In this document: positions 1 to 11,599 of the stretch, piece by piece | Layout: every line of letters starts with the position of its first letter | How positions within the stretch are numbered: position 1 is the stretch's first letter | From: Scytalidium lignicola | Taxonomy: Eukaryota; Ascomycota; Leotiomycetes | DNA length: 64,000 nucleotides | NCBI GenBank assembly: GCA_002812745.2 | Contig: NCSJ02000139.1 | Span: 42,911 to 106,910, forward strand | Direction: 5' to 3' | Position numbers and translations under genes: made by a program | Notes under the pieces: model-generated | Databases searched by the model: none | Told to the model about the DNA's origin: nothing | What the model saw: only the letters and a program-made list of their open reading frames with translations

Positions 1-3000
1 GAAGTCGCTGGGATAGCGACTGGTTGTGACCGCGAGTTGTAGGTGCGGAGCCCTGTGGTAGCCAACGCTGGGAGGGCAGCTGGCTGTGGAATTCTCGAGG
101 AGAGGCGAGATAAAGTTGTCGGTTGAGAACTATTGAGGCTGGCGAGGCCCCTATAGACTCTGGACTTGTACGTTGTGCAAGAAGACATTGTAACAAGACG
201 AGGAGAAAAGAAAAGAAGAAGAGGAAGAGATGGGAGCCGCCAAAAGAATATATAGACCAATGTTGCACCTTGGTGGGTAGCAGTGATTGTACATCATGGC
301 CGATAGATCAGGAAGAAGAGGGAAGGAGTGTTCTTGACAATCATCATTGTACAGAAAATGCTTCCCAGTGATCCCAAATATTGAACAGATACCCTGACGG
401 GTACGGGGTTTCCTTATATAACTCCAGGAGAAGAGTGAACCGAGAGGGGAGGGAAAATGGAATCACATATTTCATGATCTTGGGGCGAGGCAGATGGAGG
501 AATTGGGGATCAATTTTGATTCCTTTAATCCATCTAGAACTTTTATAACATTAACAGGATCTAGTTGGACCCAGAAGCAGACGCATTGAGACAGCTTCTC
601 CAACCGTCACCGCTAAGAAAGGTCATCGTAGACAAGTAAAGCGCCACAAGTAAAGTGCCAACAGAGTGATACGAAGACGAAGTGAATGGAAATCGGTGAT
701 CTACATTATCCACACTAGTAGATAATATGAGTAGCTAATATGAGTAGCCATGTTATCTGTAAAGCGAGAAACTGTAAAGGGGGAAAATATCAATAGATTA
801 AAGCATAGATTAATAATAAATGCTCTTTACACAAATAACTACGAGACAAAAAAAAGTATCATATAGACAAGAAACACTCCTGTCCCATCCAAATGTGAAA
901 CGACAGCTGGATGTGGAAATAATTCACTACACAAGAACCTCTGTAGATAAAAGAGACATAGAAGATTTATAGGAAAGCTCGATACTACAAGATACTAATT
1001 TACCTTTTACCTTCATTATCAGGGGTAGAGGAAAATATCCGGAGTATGGTTCACAAAATTATCTAGGAATAATACTGCACCATCAATCTTGATCCTGCAT
1101 CCAACCCTCTGATATAATAAATATGTGACAATATGTTGGTGTTTTGATGTAGCTTTGGATTTAGAGGTAAGGAAGGAGGTATGTCGTTGAAAGGAGAACG
1201 AAAAGGGGAAGGCGCAAGCAATGTGATTGGCGCTAGAGACGTCGAGATTACGTAATCAAAAACAGCCTCAAAGGAATGAAAGCGACGATACTGCTGAGCA
1301 GAGGGAGCTTAGGTTCTGAATAATTGGATTGAGGAATATCTTGTAGATGCTAATAAAGGAAATATTACTGATGCTAATGAAAATCCTGTTCACTGGAAAC
1401 CAGAAAGGTCTGGAGAAAAGCACCATTCGAGAGCATGATAAGTTTGGGACGAAGCTTCCGTCAATAGACGCTGCTGTATTATAATGCAAGATTAAAAGGA
1501 TTAAAACCTATCTACCTTTGTTGAAACATATCACCGCGAGTATCTATTTCTTTGTATCGTTTAGCCCAACTTCGAAGTTTAGGGGTGTAATGTCGACCGA
1601 GGCGATGACAGATTCCAAGCAATGGTTAAACCTGTTGTGAGGGTCAGCAGGAATCAACATAAGAAAATTAAATCGGCATAAAAATATGACAGGTTTACTA
1701 TTATAATTATATCTAGTTGTTTTACTTGGTCACAACAGTGGCGGTGGTTTACCTACTAGAGACTTGAATACGTTATCCAATTCTAACATTTTATAGCAGT
1801 CTTCACGTTTTTCACCTTCTAATTTAGTTTTAATAATTAGGAGTCCACAAACAAAAATCTCCCTACAAGGCTAGCAATTTTCCATGACGAGTTGACCAAG
1901 CGTAACATGTATAACAAGAATCAAGATTTAATTTCAACTTGATTAATGCGAAGAGTAGACATTTGAACGAAGATTAACAAAGACTATGACGCCACATAAT
2001 GCTCAGAGAATGGTAATTAGGCGCCGCTGAGCAGAAATCTCTGGAATTGTATAGCACGTCCGGACACATAATGCCTGGGATCTAGCGATTATAATAATTC
2101 TAAAATTATTCAGCTGGCTTTATTTTGTTTTTGTTGTAAAAGCAAATTTCTCGCAAATGAACCCTTATGCCTTTTCTACGAGGATGAGCCCGACTGACTT
2201 GAACTGCCTTCAACGAGACGTCTTTGTTGCGGAAATTGGTGGAGGCTGTGCTATCGCCACAGTCTCCAGCCACACCACACAACCTGCTTGTGGTAAAGTT
2301 CCCGAATCCGAAGGCTAAGCTCGGGAGCTGTAGGGAGTAAGCTTCTACAATATCTATATTTGTCACAAACGGCCTTGTTAAGGCATAATTAAGAATTTGC
2401 ATATACCCCTTTTTGACCGTGTAGCTATCCAGAATAGGCTGCAAAGTAGGTGCTTACCTCATATTACTCTGTAATTTTGCAGCCGTACCTTAACTGAAAA
2501 TACATGTGATTTTGAAACTTTTTGCTTAAGCTTTGAATGAGCATTTACGTCAGAACCAACAATAAGTTACTTGTAAATTGTCATTAATAGCAATGCAAGG
2601 GGCAATGTTGGGCATGAAGGAACGGCGTTGCTTTGCTTTGCTGTTCCCAAAAGAGAGGCTGAGCAGGTGCTGGACTTGGACAGCTCTCATACGGAGGATC
2701 CAGCAGCAGGATTCCGCCTTGGCCACAATGGCTTAATAAGGCAGCAGAGTGAGACATGGGGAGATAGTATGATCAAGTAAATAAACTCAGGCAGTCTGGA
2801 TGCGAAATAAACTTATAGCCTCATCTTTTGCCTGCCTACTACGACTGTAACTGTGAATACACATCTCAACGACAGCTTTCACACCATGTTTGTCATGAAT
2901 GTGAGCGAGGAGGAACGATACGATGATGGAACGCATGAGGCGCGGAACGCTTGGAGTGGGCCTGCTAAGAAACCGAGTACGTCAGTTGTCAGATCCTTAC

Positions 3001-3286
3001 CCGGCCTACACACACACCCCTCCCTGGCACTTAACTCAAGGAAACTCGGATCTCCATGGCCTTGAGTAGCACCATAATACAGGTGCGGTCTTTCAGTCGA
3101 CCGTATCGCTCTTTTCATTATTTCCATCTTGTTTACGTGCACAGCGGATATTCTTGTTTGCTGTACGCAAAACCGTGCTCCCAGCGCCGTTGCATTCCAT
3201 TTAATATACGTACTGGATATCCGGGCTGACGACCTGCTGCAGACTACCAGGCTTACGACAGGAGTAAGCACCAGCAAGCCGCAAGT
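1..3286. other. Intergenic region, no recognisable gene
   Basis: About 3.3 kb precede the first gene. Only short open frames of at most 142 codons occur. They overlap on both strands, resemble no family I know and show no coding-like composition. A weak, diverged direct repeat of a CGCTGGGA...GCGACTGG-type unit lies in the first 110 bases, and a short duplicated TAATATGAGTAGC unit lies near 722-750. I see no tRNA or rRNA. The last few hundred bases presumably hold the promoter of the SKT5-like gene. Confidence 0.6.
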
Positions 3287-5899
3287 ATGCAACGAAATTA
3301 TTCCCACCAGAGGCCCAACTTAGGTGCCACCTTCTACCCCGGCGGCACCGACGATTATTACATGCCAGTTGTCTCTCCAACCCCACAAAGGTACGCACCA
3401 ACAAAAGTATTTTTATTTTTATTTTTTGTTCGATTCATAAGTGGATTTGTGAGCAGGATGTGTTGGAACCGAGCATACTGATCATAAATGCAGGATTATG
3501 CCAGAAGTCCCTTCAAACATCCAAGAAAATTTGGCTCAACTTGAACTCGAAACAAATCATCCAAGGGACATCGCTTCTCGAACCACCTCCGCCCAAGCTT
3601 CCTCATTCATGACTTCAAATCCTCCCCGGGGGCAGCGCCATAGTGGTGGATCGGGATATGCTGGAAGTCAAGAAAATTCAAATGCTTTAGGATATGGCCA
3701 GTTTTCTCAGGGAGTCGCTCCAGCGCTTCCATCCCCAAAGNTTTTCTCCATTTCCCAAACCCCGCAATGCTGGTCCGAATGTGCCGCCATCCGATGAAGA
3801 AAAAGAAGGAGTCTTAGAAAGGGTGAGAGCTTCGATTGTTTCCTCAACCAATCCGGAATCGCAGTTGGACTGGGCCCAAGATGCTCTTGCATATGTTGAA
3901 ATCGCGCAAGAAGATGCTCTACGCAATCAGCCAGAAGGCGCAACTGCAAGACCCTTTACACCAAGGGTTGAGCATGAGCTCCGTGAAGAAGCTATCGGTA
4001 TTGTTACGCACCTTGCCAATCAAGGGCACCCTAAAGCGGAGTTCATGGTAGCTACATGGTTTGACTTTGCCAAGTTCGGATACCCAGAGGATAAAAGAGA
4101 GGCATTTGACGGATATTGTCGGTCTGCTGCAAAGGGCTATTCCCGTGCGGAATATAGGATTGGCATGCAGCTTGAGGAACAGGGGGATATGGCTAAAGCT
4201 ATACAGCACTACAAAGCCGGCCTTACAATGGGGGATTCTGCTGCGCACTACAGGATGGGGATGATGATTATGCTTGGCCAAAACGGTCAACCTCAGGACT
4301 GGAGACATGGTATAGAACTTATCCGGTTTGCTGCAGACACTGCAGATGAGAACGCACCTCAAGGTGCTTACGTATATGGGATGCTCCTTTCCCGTGAGCT
4401 GCCAAATGTAGATCCCCCGGATGACTTTCTAGCTTACGATGTGTATGGGGCGAAACAATACATTGAGAAGGCTGCGTATCTTGGATTTTCAAAAGCTCAG
4501 CTGAAAATGGCCCAGGCATACGAGTTATGTCAACTCGGTTGTGAGTTTGATCCTACACTCTCCTTGCACTATAGTGCTCTAGCATCACGTCAAGGTGAAG
4601 CGGAAGCGGATATGGCAATCAGCAAATGGTTCCTCTGTGGTTACGAAGGTGTCTTTGATAAGAATGAAGAGCTCGCATTCATTTACGCAAAACGTGCTGC
4701 CCAATCAAATATGTCAACCGCGGAGTTTGCCATAGGCTACTTCTACGAAGTTGGCATATATGTACCAGTTGACCTCGAACAAGCGCGGTTCTGGTACCAG
4801 AGAGCGGCAGATCATGGCAATGCCGAGGCAATTCAAAGAGTGGAAAGTATTGTGAAGAATAGGACGCTGTCGAAAACTGATCATGAACAAGTGGCTCTAA
4901 CCCGGATCAAGTCCCGTTATGGATCACAACGTGGAACTAGACCTTCGCGATTCAAGGAGCGGCTCAGCTCATTGCCTGCAACATCTGAGGAACAGGCGGT
5001 TAATCAAGACCCAAATAGTCGCTCTCCAGGGAGAGGACAACCGGCTGGATATCGACCTCGAAGCAGTGGACGCGGGGGCGGTGCTCCTTATCCCGAGGAC
5101 CACACTGTTCCTCAAGGTTCCGCTGTTCCATACCCAGATGATAATTCTCCTTATTACAATCCCAATATCCAAGGGCCTCTAGCCGACCGCCCATCCTCAG
5201 CTTTTGGGCATGGTAGTAATGGTCTTGGTTCGGCACAACAAATGCGACCTTCTAGCAGTATGAGCAATTTATCGGTACAGGACGGGCGAGGAAACTATGG
5301 TGGAGGGCGAGCAATTTCCACTGGCCAAAATCCAAACAATTATCGTGGACCTCCTTCTCCTGGACTTAGAGGGCCTCCCTCGCCTGGGTTTCCTCCTCGT
5401 GGGCCAGGTTCGCCAGGCTTTGGTCCTCGAACCGGGCCATCAAACTACAATCCTGCAGTTAACAAGTTGCAAAAGTCCCCCCCAGGCAGAGCAGCACCCC
5501 AACAGCCACCAGCTCAAGGCTACGGTCGCCAAGGCGATCAAGGTCCAGAATTATACCCAGCACCTTTGAAGCAGCAAAGCCGCCCCGAGCGACTTAGTTC
5601 TTTGCCTCCACGATTATCTCAAAACCAACAATCCTCTAGACCAGACAGGACAGACTCAATGAATAGACCTACACAGCAAGGGCCAGGTGGATCAGGCTCT
5701 CGACCTTCCTCTAGTGCTGCGGGAGGACCAACAGGAGCTGCCCCGCCTGCATCACATAAGGGTCCGAGTAAGGGTCCGAGTACCTTTGAAGAGATGGGCA
5801 TTCCAACTGCCACTCAAGAGAATGAATGTGTAAGTCACTAGCTTCTCCCCTTTGATATTAGCTTACCTTTTACTAATTATTAATCAGGTTGTCATGTGA
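3287..5899 (+). CDS. SKT5: Chitin synthase activator, Skt5/Chs4-like, Sel1 repeats, CaaX terminus
   Basis: In yeast the family recruits and activates chitin synthase III (Chs3) at the plasma membrane and bud neck. I model three exons: 3287-3390, 3494-5829 and 5888-5899. The start is MQRNYSHQRP, and the first intron begins GTACGC and ends ATGCAG. Sel1-type helical repeats run from about residue 200 to 440, with recurring A-x-x-x-x-G-x-A patterns such as AAKGYSRAEYRIG. A long Pro/Gly/Ser/Gln-rich tail follows, to about residue 800. The final exon is only 12 nt and encodes Val-Val-Met-stop, so the spliced protein ends in CVVM, a prenylation box like that known in yeast Skt5. An 'n' at 3741 shifts the frame. 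Counting it as a surplus base gives one continuous protein of about 816 residues. The family call is firm; the exact N-terminus is less so. Confidence 0.88.
5830..5887 (+). other. Terminal 58-bp intron splitting the CaaX box of the SKT5-like gene
   Basis: The intron has donor GTAAGT, a TACTAAT branch-like motif and acceptor ATCAG. It sits between the Cys codon TGT and the codons GTT GTC ATG TGA. Unspliced mRNA reads Cys-Val-Ser-His-stop and lacks the prenylation motif. The boundaries are read directly from the sequence; splicing itself is inferred. Confidence 0.8.
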
Positions 5900-6417
5900 T
5901 GATACTAGTCGAGGAGGAGACTCTAGATACGTTGCAATAGTAGATGGTACTTTCTGATATAAGTACACTAGGAGGTACGAAGTACCGCATGGAGCATAGC
6001 TTTGGCGTTATGGGAACTGAAAGATATATTCACATAAATTTGTCTTCTTAAACTTTTGGCATGTACTTTGATTACCACGCCGCGGCTTCTATCAATATCG
6101 ATACCCAGTTGCTAAGCGGTAAACTATATTCTGGGAACCTTTTTAATATGCACTCTTTTTAGACCTTTTTGTTTAGATTTACAAGGTTGCAGTATTGATT
6201 GCCGAGTATGAGGAAGTGGTATCAGGATCCAACCGACTTCTTTACAAAATCAGCTGTCATTTTTTTTCATTTCCCAACATTGCCTCGGAGCTAGTTAACC
6301 TTGTATAACTCATCTCGCGGATATCTTTTTTGATTAATCAAGACAGCTATTACAAATCTTTTTCCACGTCTCCTTCCTCTCGACATTATCCCACATTCTT
6401 ATCCCAATCTCCAAAAA
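5900..6417. other. Intergenic: SKT5-like 3' end to HOP2 promoter
   Basis: About 520 bp lie between two genes on the same strand. I see AT-rich 3' UTR-like sequence, then a pyrimidine-rich leader with CCTTCCTCTC and CCCAATCTCC runs just before the HOP2 start. No further gene is visible. Confidence 0.5.
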
Positions 6418-7483
6418 ATGGCACCCCGTGCTCCTAAATCCAACCAAACCTCCGCATCCAACACATCTAGTGCCAAAGAATCCACAATAGCAGTCAACAG
6501 CAGCTCACACAAACCAGAGAAAGTAACCAAATCCTCCACCAGCAGCAGTAGCAGCAGTAGTGGAGGAGGACCTCTGACTGGAAATGCTGCTAGCGAGTTA
6601 ATCTTGGAGTATTTGACGCAACAGAATCGGCCATACAGCGCGACGGAGATTAGTGCTAATCTACATAACAAGGTATGCAAGTTTTTCACTTTCAGTCTTG
6701 GGGGTTTTCAGCGGGAGATATGTAGGATTGATAGATCATTAAGTTGTCACACCAAGAGGACGAAGCTAGCCTTGTATTGTATTGACGTTGATATCAAAGA
6801 TGGCTAACATATGAGTTGCAACTTCGGTATATCTAGGTTACAAAGGCCAATGCTGATAAGATACTGAAGGATATGGAAAAGAAGGGACTTATTATGGGGA
6901 AGGCAACCAAGGGCGATGCGAAGGGTAGTCAGTGGGTTTTCTGGTGTCTGCAGGTGAGGATATATATATGTAGAAACCTTGACTCCCTCCATCTCAACGA
7001 AAATATTTCTGTGGATGTTTTATTACAAGTATAGTTCAGCTTCTCTCTCCACACTTGCTAACGCTATTTTTCCTGCTTAAGGACTCTTCGACACCGTCTA
7101 CACCAGCAGATCTCGCCGCAATGAACTCTACAATCAATAATCTGCGCGAGACGTTACCACTGCTTAAAACTCGACAAAAGGAACTAAGCACACGTCTCAA
7201 TACAGTTCGTTCCGCACCAACGACTTCCGAACTGCGCGCCTTGATTCGATCGCTCTCGGTCCAGCGTCAGGAGAAAGAAGCGAGGCTGGCAGCATTGAAG
7301 GATGGAAGTGTGGAGAAGGTCAGTAAGGAGGAGATGGAGAAGACGGAGGGGGAGTGGAGAGTTTGGGAAAGGGCTGGGAGGATCAGGAAGAAGTGTTTTG
7401 TTGAACTTGAGGCTACGCTGGTTGAGGCTGGGATAGGCAAAGAAGAGCTTTGGGAAAAGGCGGGGATTGAGGATGTTGAGTGA
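6418..7483 (+). CDS. HOP2: Meiotic recombination protein Hop2 (TBPIP family)
   Basis: Hop2 acts with Mnd1 in meiosis, stimulating Dmc1/Rad51 strand invasion and preventing pairing between non-homologous chromosomes. Three exons (6418-6672, 6837-6953, 7082-7483) give about 257 residues. A Ser/Lys-rich N-terminus comes first. It is followed by a winged-helix segment of about residues 52-124, containing ILEYLTQQNRPYSATEIS, DKILKDMEKKGLI and SQWVFWCLQ. A coiled coil with NNLRETLPLLKTRQKELS and a charged C-terminal helix region with EWRVWERAGRIRKKCF complete it. This order and length match TBPIP/Hop2. Both introns keep the frame, and the second has a GCTAACG branch site before the acceptor TTAAG. 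Confidence 0.88.
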
Positions 7484-8032
7484 TTGAAAGGTTAGTGATG
7501 GCTTTCAAGAGGTTGATATTATTGTTGTAGATCAATAGGGAGGGCATATGGTTGGTAGTATTGGAGCTTTAGACTTTTGCTTGGGTCTTTTCTTTTCTTT
7601 TCTTTTTTAATACAGGGCTTAAAATGGAGAGAAAGGGAGCATGAAGATAAAAATTATAGCTTGATATTACGAAAAGTCATTGCTCTGATAATTATTCACA
7701 TAGCTAACTATCAAGCTCACAATAGCTATACAAACTAATTCTACTATACCTGACACTTGTAAAATGCATCTCTCAAAACAAAAGGCCAATAATTATTGGC
7801 TGCCCAATTACATACACACAATAATACCTAATCCAAAATCGATAAGACAAATCCCCCCTCCATTTTATTTCTCCAAAGAGAGAACAGAAAGAAAAAAAAA
7901 GTAAACCCCCACGTTCTCCAAACGAACGCAGTATTAGCTCTAGCCAAAATATATAAAAACCAAATCCAATACAGAAAAAAAAAAGGGGGGGGGTAGGCNA
8001 NCAANGATGCAATAACATGATATAGGTATCTC
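7484..8032. other. Convergent intergenic region with homopolymers and ambiguous bases
   Basis: This lies between the 3' ends of HOP2 (+) and the DET1-like gene (-). It is AT-rich, with a (TTTTC)n-like tract near 7588-7608 and an A-run then G-run near 7975-7993. Ambiguous bases at 7999, 8001 and 8005 follow directly. No gene is seen. Confidence 0.6.
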
Positions 8033-9811
8033 TTAATAAACACTACCGCTAATACTTTGCTCTTTATCCTTCATTTCCTTTAATTCCTGGTCTTCAGGAT
8101 CATTATCTGCTTCCTCTGCGTGGTTCTCGTAATCTAGATTATCCTCATGCTCGCTACAAAGTGCACTAGGGTCGCTGTGATCTCCTAATGCATCAGCCTT
8201 CGCTCCATGGCCCATACCTGAAGGTCTTCTGCCCTCATTGTGCTCATTCTCGTAATCGGCATCGCTAGAGTATGAATTTGAACGTCCATGTCCACGACCA
8301 TGGTTATGTCCATGACCGTGGCCATTCGTGATACTGTGCAACTTTCCAACTAGGCTCTGAACTTTAATATTCTTCCCTTTTGCTAATCTCTTTCGCGTAT
8401 CCTCTTCAGCGCTGAATTCTGTATCGCTGCCAGCATTGCTGGTGTTCCCGCTTGCGGTGCCGCCAAAATCTCTCCCTATTTGCTTGACTGACAATAAGTT
8501 GGCATTATTCGCAGGGCTTTTAAGGTGTTGTCGGAGCCTGTCGTCAACAGATATAAAACTCGGAGTGCCATCTGGGCTTGAAACGACTTCCTCTCGACTC
8601 TTCGATAAGTCTAATGCAGGAGGTACTAGTTCCTGACCGCGAGGATCATCTATATCTTCCTCGTCTGAAGATTGCCATCGACGCGCTGGTTGACGGCGGA
8701 ATAGGAGACTATCTCCAGAACTATTAGTTGGCGACGCAGAAGGTGAGGCTCGACCATTAAGTTGCATAGCACGCATGGAGTTCTCCTTCTTAAAGGAATG
8801 CTTTCCGTGCTCACAGCCGTTGGGACAACCGCCCCACCTCTTCCTGAAAGGGACGGTTGGCAATATTTGTACAAGCTTGTCCTTGTCCTTATCATTCTTG
8901 TCCCTATCTGTTCCTACCTGTTTCTCCTTTTCCTTCAGTGCAGCCAAGCGATCGCGCTTGAGGTCTGACCAAGTGCGAAGCTGATTCTCTAGAATATACT
9001 TTCCTGAATCAGGCTGTTTGCGCATGATCAGGAATTCGCAGTGGTTTACGTTTCGGAGGTCCTCGAAGTATTCAACACTGAAATGGTACCATTTCATTAA
9101 GAAGACACGGCTCATAAGCCCATGTGTCACTGTAGTTTTGTTAGAACCTATTCCAAGGTTAAAAGACGAAATAGAAGTAAATAACCAACCTAATACGCAA
9201 ACACTAGCAAAATCATCCTCTCCAAACTGCCTCCACAAACTCTCGTTAAATCCGCTGACACGATCGTATGCGTCCGCAGCAGACTCTCCGTTCGGGATCC
9301 GATAAAAGAAATGTCCATAGTCAGCTCTTTCTTGCCACATTCTCTCCATTTCTGCAGAACAGGGTTGGAAGTTTCCGAAGTCCTGCTCTCTCAACCTAGG
9401 TTCTTCATATACTTTTATTTTGTGGCGAGGAAATGGCGATGGGGAAGGGTCATCTGAAGTCAAAGTCGACAAGATACCTTCTGTAGTTTCTCGTGTGCGT
9501 CTATAGGGCGACGTAAAAAAGTGTAGGGTATCATCTGCTCGTAGCATGGATCGTAACCGCCGTCCAGCCTCGTATGCTTGGGTCCAGCCATCTTGTGTTA
9601 ACTTAACCCTGTGGTCCGGGATTGTCTGGTGTATGTCACGATTTTCTACTTTAGTTAGTAATTAATAGAACTCTGATAAGATAACCAATAATAAAAGAGT
9701 CAGAGCATGGGGCTCTAGTCATAGATCTCGCATCCTGGAGGTGAGGGGAAACTCACTGTTTCCTTCCGATTGGGCATGTCTGATCACTATTATCATACGT
9801 GGCTTTCCCAT
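8033..9811 (-). CDS. DET1: Histidine phosphatase, Det1-like (phosphoglycerate mutase superfamily)
   Basis: Exons on the minus strand are 9811-9757, 9645-9190 and 9129-8033, giving about 535 residues. The start MGKPRMIIVIRHAQSEGN carries the catalytic RH motif (RHA rather than the usual RHG). The following exon reads NRDIHQTIPDHRVKLTQDGW and then SPYRRTRETTEGIL, the second Arg/Glu motif. The second catalytic His lies in VTHGLMSR, created by the 9130-9189 splice. Yeast Det1 is an acid phosphatase of this superfamily that affects sterol transport. After about residue 290 the protein is Ser/Asp/Glu-rich and low in complexity, including a GHGHGHNHGRGHGR stretch. That tail is typical of filamentous fungi, and its role is unknown. 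The substrate cannot be read from the sequence. Confidence 0.82.
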
Positions 9812-10834
9812 TGTGTTCAAAATGTAATACCTAACGAAAGTCTCTTTTATTTAGAAAGACAGTTAACAACTGAGAAAGATCTATGTACAAGTGCTTTTAT
9901 ATTGTTGGGATCTTTCTGTTTCAGCCGTGTAAGAACATGCTTCAATTCGGCAGTAGTAAACGACCCTTATCGATTTGCTCGCTAGATCGCGGGAGTGCCC
10001 GTATCATATTTACACCGGCTGTCAAGAGGATTACAGTTAATCCATGCTTGACAGCCTTGCGCTTCTATCAACGTTCCATCCTCAAAATACCCTACTTAAT
10101 AGGAAGTTGCTTCTCTTGCTATCTTCTCTATACTCTAGAGAATATAATTCTTCTTCTATAGGAGCACTTTTGGATAAATCTCTCACTAGAATCTAGCGTG
10201 GTGAGCTTCAGGAAGGACGATTAATGATTTCATCCAGATGAGGTTAGATTGCAATGTATGGACAAAAATAAAGTCTTATGAATCGCAGATATTGATCAAT
10301 AAAGTTTGATATTATATAGTGTACGATTTCTATCAAGTCAAGAACTCTAACCAAATACGCTAACTACCATGTGTTTCTACATGTCTGGCTCGCAAATAAA
10401 TTAGATTGATATATTTTCTCCGAGTATAAGCCAATGCCATAATTTCCACCTCATATTCAGCCTTAGCGAGCTCCGTCATTAATATAGCCCAATTTACTGA
10501 TTCTGGAATATCATGCTACTGTTGTATCTACTTCGTAGTTTGCAAGGTGCGTAATAAAGTTGCTACTAAAACTGCGTGACTGGTCGCTGTGAAGAACTGT
10601 ACCAGAAACGCCTGGACTTCGACGCGATCGCATCTTTAATCAATCCTGAACAATACTGCAAGGCTACTTCCTCTCAGATTAATTTTCACGACACACGTTT
10701 TAGGCATCAACGAAACTGCCTCTGCTTTCTACATATCATTCCAAACTATTAATTAGTCAATTGTCCATTATATGGCAAGCCTTTACCGCATTTAAGCCCA
10801 TAGCCTCATCTCCATCTGAACGAACCTCACAACA
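9812..10834. other. Divergent intergenic region, DET1-like / PRKRIP1-like
   Basis: About 1 kb of AT-rich sequence separates the two start codons. Small frames of 71-92 codons show no family resemblance. I see nothing beyond presumed promoters. Confidence 0.5.
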
Positions 10835-11422
10835 ATGTCTGGAGGCATTCCAGAGAGTGTTCCCACTTCGCAAGATCCACGGTCAAAACGACCTCTTAAG
10901 AAGAAGCGCGCCTTAACACCGACTTCAGAACAAGCATCCATAGTAGAAGCGCTCTTTGCCAAGCCCGACCGCGAAATCATCATTCCCTCGGGCTCTACCA
11001 TCAAGAAATCCCACGTCTCAGCACCACCCGAAATCGTTGCGAATGTACAAGGAAGTAGTGCCGGTGCCGGCTCTGGGGAATTTCACGTATATAAGGCAGC
11101 ACGAAGAAGAGAGTATGAGAGATTGAGGGCTATGGATGAGGATGTAAGGACTGAGAAGGAGCAGGAAGAGTTTGAGAGGGAGAAGAGAGAGCGGGCGGAG
11201 AAAGATGCGGAGAGAACCAGGAAGAATAGAGAGAAGAGGGACAAAAAGAATAAAAGAAAGAAGGGGGGGACAAAAATTCAAGATGTAGAGAAGGGAGGGG
11301 CTAATGAGGGGCTAAAGCCGAGAGCTATTAACAAAGATGAGAAAGATAACGGGGCAGCAGAAGGTGGCGAAACTACGAATGCTATCGACGAAGTTGGTGT
11401 GATCATACATGATGACGACTGA
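10835..11422 (+). CDS. PRKRIP1-like protein (DUF1168 family)
   Basis: A single exon of 195 residues. The N-terminus has SKRPLKKKRALTPTSEQ, then ALFAKPDREIIIPSG, and then GEFHVYKAARRREYERL. These are the conserved blocks of the PRKRIP1/DUF1168 family. From about residue 95 the protein is a highly charged helix rich in Glu, Lys and Arg, including a basic KRDKKNKRKKGG cluster, likely coiled coil and nuclear. Animal PRKRIP1 is found in catalytic spliceosomes; the same role here is inferred from the family. Length and block order fit a complete gene. Confidence 0.8.
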   Translation: MSGGIPESVPTSQDPRSKRPLKKKRALTPTSEQASIVEALFAKPDREIIIPSGSTIKKSHVSAPPEIVANVQGSSAGAGSGEFHVYKAARRREYERLRAMDEDVRTEKEQEEFEREKRERAEKDAERTRKNREKRDKKNKRKKGGTKIQDVEKGGANEGLKPRAINKDEKDNGAAEGGETTNAIDEVGVIIHDDD

Positions 11423-11599
11423 AAGCGGATACAAAGCACGAAACGACAGGGCATTCGTAATTATTGACTGAGATACCACATGCTGGCAGCAGCAAGGGTA
11501 AGGACATGATCATGCATTACCTATCATTGACTTTCTATAGTATGGTACACAGGTATGCTAGCTATCACGTCCACAGTGGCTCAAGAAAAGCTGTCATAT

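Noticed and set aside
123..371. 82-codon ORF near the left edge
   Set aside because: Non-ATG start, Lys/Arg-rich purine tract, no family resemblance.
2879..3307. 142-codon minus-strand ORF before the SKT5-like gene
   Set aside because: It overlaps the likely promoter and first exon of that gene, and several other frames of similar size overlap it.
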